The notes under the pieces were generated by a model. That model made no database searches. It was not told the DNA's origin and saw nothing but the letters and a program-made list of their open reading frames with translations. From Bacteroidales bacterium (lineage in GTDB: Bacteria > Bacteroidota > Bacteroidia > Bacteroidales > NBLH01), in assembly GCA_021647685.1 (NCBI GenBank), contig JAKIUH010000208.1, positions 1 to 7,475 on the forward strand: 7,475 nt of DNA, read 5' to 3'. Each line of letters opens with the position of its first letter. Positions within the stretch are counted from its first letter, which is position 1. Position numbers and translations under genes: made by a program. Shown here in pieces: positions 1-5,571 of this stretch.

Positions 1-642
1 TATATTAAGTGTTTTTGAAACATTATTAATTAGTCTTCTAATTTCTGCCATTCGTATCGCTCTAGTATCAGATTTAGCTACTCGATCGTCAGCAAATTTA
101 TCAAAATCGTCTCGTGCTGCAACCTTTTGAGCTATCTTAAAAAGATCTGATCGTTCAACTTGTTGAATTGAATTTTGGGAAGGCATTACCATGTTAAGTT
201 TAAGATTATTTGAATCAAACTTATTATTAGTATTTGCTGATTGAATTAATTGTGTTTTATTTGCACTAATCCAGTCCATAAAGTTTTTGGGAAATCCTTC
301 TGTACCTGCTCCATCATCGACATCGATATCTCTGTTTTCTGGCAATGGATCACTTAATAAATGGGCAACTGTATTCATTGGTTTTTCATCGCGATTATCT
401 AGTTTGTTGTTATTCTTGTTTCTTCTCCAAAATACTCCGCCCTTTTTACCATCAGTTGATTCTATCGGGTTTGAATTGTTATTATATCGTTTACATGCAA
501 ATACAAAACATCCTATGAATATAGTTATATTTGCAACATACAAAAGAATAGAATATGACGATGTTGGGTTATCGCTTTTTGCTACAATTATTGTAGTTAG
601 TATAACAACACATATCATAAATGCCAAAATTATTGTTACCAT
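1..642 (-). CDS. Unrecognised two-helix membrane protein, partial (C-terminus off the left edge)
   Basis: The minus strand is open for 214 codons from an ATG at 642 to the window edge, with an in-frame TAG just upstream at 667-669. I do not recognise the protein. Residues 2-21 and 30-50 are hydrophobic helices joined by a short loop, so it is probably a membrane hairpin with its long tail in the cytoplasm. Basic, Asn-rich residues follow (WRRNKNNNK, 72-80), then an acidic patch (DIDVDD, 105-110), then a charged, probably helical region from about 160. Asn makes up about 12% of residues. Its 12 arginine codons are six AGA, five CGA and one CGC, with none of the CGT, CGG or AGG used by tdk and the ligase-like gene, which suggests a different origin. 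It starts 34 bases after the truncated ligase gene on the same strand. No Shine-Dalgarno is visible. The overlapping plus-strand frame is low-complexity and unconvincing. Confidence 0.6.
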   Translation of the reverse strand, partial: MVTIILAFMICVVILTTIIVAKSDNPTSSYSILLYVANITIFIGCFVFACKRYNNNSNPIESTDGKKGGVFWRRNKNNNKLDNRDEKPMNTVAHLLSDPLPENRDIDVDDGAGTEGFPKNFMDWISANKTQLIQSANTNNKFDSNNLKLNMVMPSQNSIQQVERSDLFKIAQKVAARDDFDKFADDRVAKSDTRAIRMAEIRRLINNVSKTLNI

Positions 643-670
643 GATTATTATTTCTATATTAATGTCCTAA

Positions 671-709
671 AAAAAATCAATAGTTGATTTTTATTTGTTG
701 ATTTTTATT
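671..709. repeat. Direct repeat overlapping an AT-only inverted repeat at the ligase 3' end
   Basis: GTTGATTTTTATT occurs twice, at 683-695 and 697-709, a period of 14 bases. The first copy overlaps an inverted repeat in which AAAAATCAA (672-680) pairs with TTGATTTTT (684-692) around the loop TAG. On the minus strand the stem is followed by more T residues, so it could act as a weak terminator, but a stem this AT-rich is not convincing as one. The repeats cover the last codons and the stop of the ligase-like gene, exactly where the family's sequence would be expected to continue. That suggests a scar of recombination or insertion rather than a regulatory site. Confidence 0.6.
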
Positions 710-1648
710 GTCTAGACTATCATAAGGAATATCTGAACGTTTATTCCATTCTTGGCTTAATTCTTTTTCGCTGAAATATAAAAAAAGATAGTGTCCGTTT
801 TCAAATTGCCGGTTTAAGGTATCATGAGTGTACAAATTGCCGTTTACTGTTTTTTGAGGAAGTTTATCGTAATTAATAAGCTCTTTTTGATAAAAATTAT
901 AAATAGAATAGACGATAAAGCCAATAGCTACAATAAGAATTATTCCTGATATTGTTACTATGTATTTTTTTAGTTTTATATTTTGCTGATTAAATAGAAT
1001 ATAAAACAAATTGTAAACAATTAAAGTAAAAAAAAGAACATATCCGGTTAAGGAATTAAGCAGAAACAGATAAAAAGTGAATAATAATATGCTAAAAATG
1101 TACGGTAATTTGTTTTGTGTATTGATTATGAAATAGCAAGCTAAAACAATAGCAAAGTTTATAAAAATTGCCTGATACAAATTATCTCCAAGAAATGCAA
1201 TACCCCTTAAATCTTCAATACCGGCAGGTGATGAAACAAAATAGAATCGGTAAATACTGATTATAGCAGCAAGAAATGCCGATAAAATATAAATTTTAAA
1301 TACATCTTGTAGCTTTTTATAAGATAAATGTGTGCCTGCACCATAAAAAAGAACCAGAAAAACAAAAGATTTTAAACGCAGGTCGTTTAATCCTTTTGGG
1401 ATATTTTGTGTATAAATAAGCCCTATTAAATGAAAAACCGGAAGTAAAACAATTAAAAAGGCAAATTTATTTTGTTTTATGTATTGAATTTTCTTTTTGT
1501 AATTGCCTTCGGCAATACTGTTTGCAATAACAATGATAAAGCCAATGCTAAGCAAAAACCTTGAAAAAAATAAAGAAACTACAATTAAAAGCATTCCAAA
1601 GAATACTATGTGTGGGCTGATTTTTTTATATTTCTCAAAATGGCTCAA
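677..1648 (-). CDS. O-antigen ligase family membrane protein, apparently truncated at the C-terminus
   Basis: This is a polytopic inner-membrane protein resembling the Bacteroidota O-antigen ligase/polymerase (WaaL/Wzy-like) family, which joins or polymerises glycan from undecaprenyl carriers on the periplasmic face. About eight hydrophobic segments are visible between residues 13 and 251. The stretch HLIGLIYTQN...GLNDLRLK (73-93) and the loop segment TLNRQFENGHYLFL...KELSQEWNKRS (277-305) are typical of this family as I recall it. Full members usually have 400-480 residues. After a position equivalent to NQQIK (316-320) they normally go on through a conserved loop with an essential His region and further helices. 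Here only INY and a TGA follow, giving 323 residues. The start is a TTG at 1648; no in-frame ATG lies between it and the upstream TGA, and the next ATG is Met19 (1594). It lies 55 bases behind tdk on the same strand and is probably read from the tdk promoter. It is likely non-functional unless the missing part is dispensable. Confidence 0.7.
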   Translation of the reverse strand: MSHFEKYKKISPHIVFFGMLLIVVSLFFSRFLLSIGFIIVIANSIAEGNYKKKIQYIKQNKFAFLIVLLPVFHLIGLIYTQNIPKGLNDLRLKSFVFLVLFYGAGTHLSYKKLQDVFKIYILSAFLAAIISIYRFYFVSSPAGIEDLRGIAFLGDNLYQAIFINFAIVLACYFIINTQNKLPYIFSILLFTFYLFLLNSLTGYVLFFTLIVYNLFYILFNQQNIKLKKYIVTISGIILIVAIGFIVYSIYNFYQKELINYDKLPQKTVNGNLYTHDTLNRQFENGHYLFLYFSEKELSQEWNKRSDIPYDSLDNKNQQIKINY

Positions 1649-1703
1649 AATAGATAAGGTTCGCCTATAAAGTCATAATTTTTTATCTGATAAATGTAAG
1701 GTT

Positions 1704-2315
1704 CTATATATTATCAAAAAGCTCCGGTTCTTTATTTTTGCCTTCAATGGCTTTGGTGTAACAAGTTCGGCAAAGTGGTTCATAAATATCTTTTTCTCCC
1801 AAAATTACCAATTTTTCAGTATCGCTGAGGCGATGTGAATAATGAGCCAAATTTCCACAACGCATACATATAGCATGTACTTTGGTTACATACTCAGCAA
1901 TAGCCATTAATTGTGGTACCGGACCAAACGGATTTCCTTTAAAATCCATATCCAATGCAGCAACAATTACCCGTTTGCCTGTATTTGCTAAATGGTTACA
2001 CACTTCAACCAAGTCATTTTCAAAAAATTGAGCTTCGTCAATACCCACTACTTCATTGTTTTTTGAAAGTTCAATAATGTCTTTTGCAGATTGAACAGGA
2101 ATTGCCGAAATACTTTTGGCATCGTGCGAAACTACATTTTTTTCCGAATAGCGTTTATCAATTTCAGGTTTATAGATTCCTACATTTTGCTTTGCAATTT
2201 CAGCACGTTTAATCCTACGGATTAATTCTTCGGTTTTTCCCGAAAACATAGAGCCTGTTATTACCTCAATACACCCGCTTAATTTTGAACCGGTAAAATT
2301 ATTTTCTAAAAACAT
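1704..2315 (-). CDS. tdk: Thymidine kinase (type II, zinc-binding)
   Basis: It phosphorylates thymidine (and deoxyuridine) with ATP to give dTMP in the cytoplasmic pyrimidine salvage pathway. The 203 residues match the usual bacterial length of 190-210. The P-loop GSMFSGKT is at 21-28, and the DEAQFF motif with the catalytic glutamate (Glu94) is at 93-98. The conserved LDMDFKGNPFGP segment is at 121-132. The structural zinc site is complete, with two CxxC pairs at Cys150/Cys153 and Cys182/Cys185. The ATG at 2315 gives a short N-terminal extension before the core beta strand, as is common in Bacteroidota. It is divergent from the peptidase-rsmI pair; tdk next to rsmI is an arrangement I recall from several Bacteroidota genomes. 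All key residues are present, so it should be active. Confidence 0.97.
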   Translation of the reverse strand: MFLENNFTGSKLSGCIEVITGSMFSGKTEELIRRIKRAEIAKQNVGIYKPEIDKRYSEKNVVSHDAKSISAIPVQSAKDIIELSKNNEVVGIDEAQFFENDLVEVCNHLANTGKRVIVAALDMDFKGNPFGPVPQLMAIAEYVTKVHAICMRCGNLAHYSHRLSDTEKLVILGEKDIYEPLCRTCYTKAIEGKNKEPELFDNI

Positions 2316-2334
2316 ATTTAGCTTGATTTTTTTG

Positions 2335-2342
2335 CAAAAATA
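2335..2342 (-). promoter_or_regulatory. Possible -7 box of the tdk promoter
   Basis: Read on the minus strand this is TATTTTTG, a full match to the Bacteroidota -7 consensus TAnnTTTG. It lies 19 bases upstream of the tdk ATG, giving a very short leader. No TTG is found at the usual 17-23 base distance upstream, and short AT-rich matches arise easily by chance here, so support is weak. Confidence 0.3.
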
Positions 2343-2431
2343 TAAATGAATTTAATTAATTATGGTTACTGTTGATAAGTTTTAGAAAAAAAATTATTTG
2401 TTTATACTCTTAAAAAAATAGAGATATTAAG

Positions 2432-2461
2432 TTGTAATGTGCATTGATTTCAATAAATTTG
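2432..2461 (+). promoter_or_regulatory. Bacteroidota-type promoter for the M28 peptidase-rsmI operon
   Basis: TTG at 2432-2434 is followed after 19 bases by TAAATTTG at 2454-2461. This matches the Bacteroidota housekeeping promoter pattern (TTG, 17-23 bases, TAnnTTTG). Transcription would begin near 2466-2470, leaving about 18 bases before the ATG at 2486. The position also argues against a longer reading frame beginning with TTG at 2444, because that codon would lie upstream of the start of transcription. Confidence 0.5.
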
Positions 2462-2485
2462 CGATTGAATACTAAACCATATCTG

Positions 2486-3760
2486 ATGAACCGTTATTTC
2501 TTTCAACTTCTTATCTTTTTATTTGTAAGTATTTATTCTGTAAATGCCCAAGACATTAAATCTGCCCGGAAAATCATAAATACACTTTGTTCTCCTGAAT
2601 TTCACGGGCGTGGATATGTTGCCAAAGGTGATAGTATTGCTGCAATGTATCTACTCAAACATTTCAAAAAATACAAACTGAAAAGTTTTGGAAATACTTA
2701 TGTGCAAGATTATGCATTTCCTGTAAATACTTTTCCCGAAAAAATATTGGTGGTGCTTAACGATAAAGACAGCTTAATTCCGGGCTATGATTATTTAATC
2801 CCTGCAAACTCAAATTCTATATCAGGAACTTTTCCTGTAATAAAAATGGATGCGGCATTATTGGATTATCCTGAAAAATTAAATAAAATAACGAATGATT
2901 CCATCGCTAAAAGTTTTATCCTGATTGATACCTTAGGAATGAAAAATAAGGGGTTTAAAGATGCATACAACGATATTATACGCTATAATTTGTTGGGTGC
3001 TATGGGAATTATACAGATAGAATACAAAAATTTGCTGTATGTTCCTTCTTCATTTGTACAAGATTTTCCAATTGTAAAGATTAGCCGTCAAGCATTACCC
3101 GATTCAATATACCAAATTCATTTACACATAAAAAATAAGTTTATACCCCAATATCATACCCGTAATCTGATAGCTTATATTCCCGGGCAAATAGACAGTT
3201 TTTTGGTTTTTACCGCTCATTATGATCATTTGGGCGAAATGGGTAAAGGAGTATATTTCCCCGGAGCTAATGATAACGGAAGCGGCGTATCAATGGTTTT
3301 AGCGCTATCCAAGCATTTTGCAAAATTGCATAAACCACCTAAATATTCAATTGTTTTTATGCTTTTTAGCGGTGAAGAAATGGGTTTGCTTGGTTCAAGT
3401 TATTATGTAGAACATCCTCTTTTTCCATTATCAAAAATTAAATTTTTAGTAAATTTAGATGTAATTGGCAGCGGTGAAAAAGGAATTAAAGTAGTAAACG
3501 GAACGGTTTTTAAAGCTCAATTTGATACTTTAGTATCAATCAATAAAGAAAAAGGATATGTGTCTTCGGTAAATATTCGCGGTCCGGCTGCCAATAGCGA
3601 CCACTATCCCTTTTACGAAAAAGGCGTATCGAGTTTTTTTATTTATACCTTAGGCGATTATTCTGAATATCACAATATTTTTGATAAGGCTGATGCGGTA
3701 CCCTTAACTGAATTTGAAGATTTATATCGTTTATTGTTGGATTTTGTTCAAACTTTTTAA
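2486..3760 (+). CDS. Exported M28 family zinc metallopeptidase
   Basis: This 424-residue protein should remove N-terminal amino acids from peptides (aminopeptidase/carboxypeptidase Q-like) in the periplasm or outside the cell; the exact substrate is not evident. An N-terminal signal peptide (MNRYFFQLLIFLFVSIYSVNA, cleavage after about Ala21) precedes a variable, probably PA-like region. The M28 catalytic domain starts near residue 240. The expected co-catalytic zinc residues are all visible: His245 and Asp247 in AHYDHLG, bridging Asp263 in GANDNGSG, catalytic Glu297 and ligand Glu298 in SGEEMGLLGS, Asp325 in NLDVIG, and His396 in YHNIFD. I chose the ATG at 2486 rather than an upstream in-frame TTG at 2444, because the signal peptide begins there and a promoter -7 box lies between the two. 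rsmI follows after 9 bases, so the two are probably co-transcribed. Confidence 0.92.
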   Translation: MNRYFFQLLIFLFVSIYSVNAQDIKSARKIINTLCSPEFHGRGYVAKGDSIAAMYLLKHFKKYKLKSFGNTYVQDYAFPVNTFPEKILVVLNDKDSLIPGYDYLIPANSNSISGTFPVIKMDAALLDYPEKLNKITNDSIAKSFILIDTLGMKNKGFKDAYNDIIRYNLLGAMGIIQIEYKNLLYVPSSFVQDFPIVKISRQALPDSIYQIHLHIKNKFIPQYHTRNLIAYIPGQIDSFLVFTAHYDHLGEMGKGVYFPGANDNGSGVSMVLALSKHFAKLHKPPKYSIVFMLFSGEEMGLLGSSYYVEHPLFPLSKIKFLVNLDVIGSGEKGIKVVNGTVFKAQFDTLVSINKEKGYVSSVNIRGPAANSDHYPFYEKGVSSFFIYTLGDYSEYHNIFDKADAVPLTEFEDLYRLLLDFVQTF

Positions 3761-3769
3761 ACAAAATAT

Positions 3770-4444
3770 ATGTCGGGAAAATTATTTATAGTACCAACTC
3801 CCATAGGAAATTTAGCAGATATTACTTATCGAGCCGTTGAGATATTAAAATCAGTCGATTTTATTTTGGCTGAGGATACACGTACTTCGGGCAATTTATT
3901 GCGTCATTTGGAAATTAGCAAAAAAATGTATTCGTATAACTTAAATAATGAACATAAAAATTATCAACATATTGCCCAAAGGCTGGCTGTGGGAGAAACG
4001 GCTGCCTTAATTTCCGATGCAGGTACTCCGGCAATTTCCGATCCGGGTTTTTTGTTGGTTCGTGAATGCATAAAAAACCATATTGATGTGGAAACTTTAC
4101 CGGGACCCACTGCTTTTGTACCGGCTCTGGTAAACTCAGGCTTACCTGCCGACAGGTTTTGCTTTGAAGGTTTTTTGCCCCATAAAAAGGGCAGACAAAA
4201 ACGCTTAAAACAACTGGCAGAGGAAACCCGCACCATGATTTTTTACGAATCTCCGCATCGTTTCTTAAAGGCTTTGGAACAATTCATTGAATATTTTGGC
4301 AATGAGCGACAAGTTTCCGTATCGCGCGAATTAACAAAAGTATATGAAGAAACTATCAGAGGCAGCTTAAAAGAGGTGTTGGATTATTTTTCAGAAAAAA
4401 ATATCAAAGGCGAAATAGTAATTGTTGTAGCGGGAAAAAATTAA
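3770..4444 (+). CDS. rsmI: 16S rRNA (cytidine(1402)-2'-O)-methyltransferase RsmI
   Basis: It uses S-adenosylmethionine to methylate the 2'-O of C1402 in the decoding centre of 16S rRNA, helping decoding accuracy. The 224 residues form the two-lobed tetrapyrrole-methylase fold. Visible motifs are PTPIGNL (9-15), AEDTR (34-38), the SAM-binding SDAGTPAISDPG (82-93), LPGPTAFVPAL (110-120), FEGFLP (132-137), FYESPHR (158-164), SRELTK (185-190) and the closing GEIVIVV (214-220). The extra C-terminal segment of the longer Escherichia coli protein is missing, which I recall as normal for Bacteroidota. It starts with ATG 9 bases after the M28 peptidase stop. A 75-base spacer without an evident terminator separates it from the lipoprotein gene. 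Confidence 0.96.
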   Translation: MSGKLFIVPTPIGNLADITYRAVEILKSVDFILAEDTRTSGNLLRHLEISKKMYSYNLNNEHKNYQHIAQRLAVGETAALISDAGTPAISDPGFLLVRECIKNHIDVETLPGPTAFVPALVNSGLPADRFCFEGFLPHKKGRQKRLKQLAEETRTMIFYESPHRFLKALEQFIEYFGNERQVSVSRELTKVYEETIRGSLKEVLDYFSEKNIKGEIVIVVAGKN

Positions 4445-4519
4445 ATCAACTTTTTTACGTTATAAAGGTTCGGTTAGGAAAATATTCAAAAAATAAATGT
4501 TTAATTAAAAATTTAAATC

Positions 4520-5395
4520 ATGAAACAGCTAATTGTTGGAATACTGTTTTTTTCTCTTTTAATTTCTTGTAATAGCGGCGATGATGTGGAGCGTTTAAAA
4601 GCTGAACGCGATAGTTTAATGAGACTAACCAACGAAAAAGACAATGCTATTAATGATTTTATGCAATCATTTAATGAAATTGAAGCTAATTTAGAAACCA
4701 TTAAACAAAAAGAAAACATTATATCATTAAAAACAAGTGGTGATATTGAATTGGATCAGGCAGCAAAAGATAAAATAAACGATGATATTTTTGCTATTTA
4801 CGAGTTGATGAAAAAAAATAAAGATGAATTAAATACCTTAAAATCACGTTTGCGAAAAGCAAATATTAAATCGTCTGAATTTGAAAAAATGATTACTCGT
4901 ATGACCGAGCAATTAAAAGCAAAAGATGAGGAAATAAATACTTTAAAGAATGATTTGGCTCGTCTGAATATTGATATTGAAAACCTGAATATTCGCATTG
5001 CAGAATTAAATTCGGATTTGGATACTTTATTAGCAGATAACCAAGAGAAAGAAGCAATTCTTAAGATGCAAGAGCAAAAGTTAAATACTGCTTATTTTGT
5101 TTTCGGTACAAAAAAAGAATTGAAACAAAACCGAATTATTACTTCCGAAGGAGGTTTTATCGGTATTGGAAAAATGCAAAAGTTAATGGATAATTTTAAC
5201 AAAGATTATTTTCAAACCATTGATATACGTACAACTACATCTATTCCCTTAATGGCAAAAAAAGCCAAATTGGTTACCTCACATCCTGCAAATTCATACT
5301 ATTTTGCCGGTGATGAGCAAATTGACAGCTTGGTGATTAAAGATCCTGAAAAGTTTTGGAGTGTTTCAAAATATCTTGTAATTATGGTAAATTGA
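4520..5395 (+). CDS. Coiled-coil lipoprotein with conserved C-terminal domain
   Basis: The function is unknown. Residues 1-17 are a type II signal peptide with lipobox LISC, so Cys17 should be lipidated. The following NSGDD places acidic residues at +4/+5, loosely like the lipoprotein export signals that send Bacteroidota lipoproteins to the cell surface. Residues 22-188 are charged and heptad-like (for example ARLNIDIENLNIRIAELNSD, 147-166) and should form a long, interrupted coiled coil. A compact C-terminal domain (191-291) carries AYFVFGTKKEL, GGFIGIGK and LVTSHPANSYYF, and ends in alternating hydrophobic residues (KYLVIMVN). I recall similar proteins in many Bacteroidota, usually annotated as hypothetical and sometimes as collagen-binding adhesin-like (Cbp1), a name not testable from this sequence. 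The ATG at 4520 is fixed by the signal peptide. The gene is ended by a strong terminator. Confidence 0.85.
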   Translation: MKQLIVGILFFSLLISCNSGDDVERLKAERDSLMRLTNEKDNAINDFMQSFNEIEANLETIKQKENIISLKTSGDIELDQAAKDKINDDIFAIYELMKKNKDELNTLKSRLRKANIKSSEFEKMITRMTEQLKAKDEEINTLKNDLARLNIDIENLNIRIAELNSDLDTLLADNQEKEAILKMQEQKLNTAYFVFGTKKELKQNRIITSEGGFIGIGKMQKLMDNFNKDYFQTIDIRTTTSIPLMAKKAKLVTSHPANSYYFAGDEQIDSLVIKDPEKFWSVSKYLVIMVN

Positions 5396-5421
5396 TTTAT
5401 TTAAGATAATTTAAAGCTATT

Positions 5422-5462
5422 ATCCGCCGGCAAGTTTATACGATTTACCGGCGGATTTTTTT
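5422..5462 (+). terminator. Intrinsic terminator after the lipoprotein gene
   Basis: ATCCGCCGG (5422-5430) pairs perfectly with CCGGCGGAT (5448-5456) across a 17-base loop and runs straight into seven T residues (5456-5462). It is the most GC-rich element in the spacer and lies 26 bases after the lipoprotein stop. The rest of the spacer (5463-5571) is AT-rich. It must hold the promoter of the next gene, but I found no convincing TTG/TAnnTTTG pair there, only single imperfect -7-like boxes. Confidence 0.88.
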
Positions 5463-5571
5463 AAATTTATAATTCATCAACAAACATATCAGGATTATTT
5501 TGCCTCCTAATATACTTTTTCGATAAAATTTTTATATTTTTACCAAAAATCAATTAACAATCCCTAAAAAG

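Noticed and set aside
287..670. Plus-strand open frame of 127 codons
   Set aside because: It lies antisense to the longer minus-strand gene that is open to the edge. Its translation is Ser/Leu/Ile-rich low-complexity sequence with no family resemblance.
1655..1704. TAAGGTTC occurring twice (1655-1662 and 1697-1704) in the tdk-ligase spacer
   Set aside because: An 8-base match with no symmetry and no link to a known operator; a related AAGGTTC at about 4466 suggests chance.
3964..4236. Minus-strand open frame of 90 codons inside rsmI
   Set aside because: It lies fully within a clearly real rsmI and its translation resembles nothing; it is a by-product of rsmI's codon pattern.
4445..4519. Promoter search upstream of the lipoprotein gene
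   Set aside because: TACGTTAT at 4456-4463 matches only part of the -7 consensus, and the nearest TTG is 28 bases away, too far for a promoter call.
4513..4998. Two minus-strand open frames inside the lipoprotein gene
   Set aside because: Antisense shadows of a coiled-coil gene; they are Ser/Phe-rich translations of Lys/Glu/Asn codons and lack plausible start signals.
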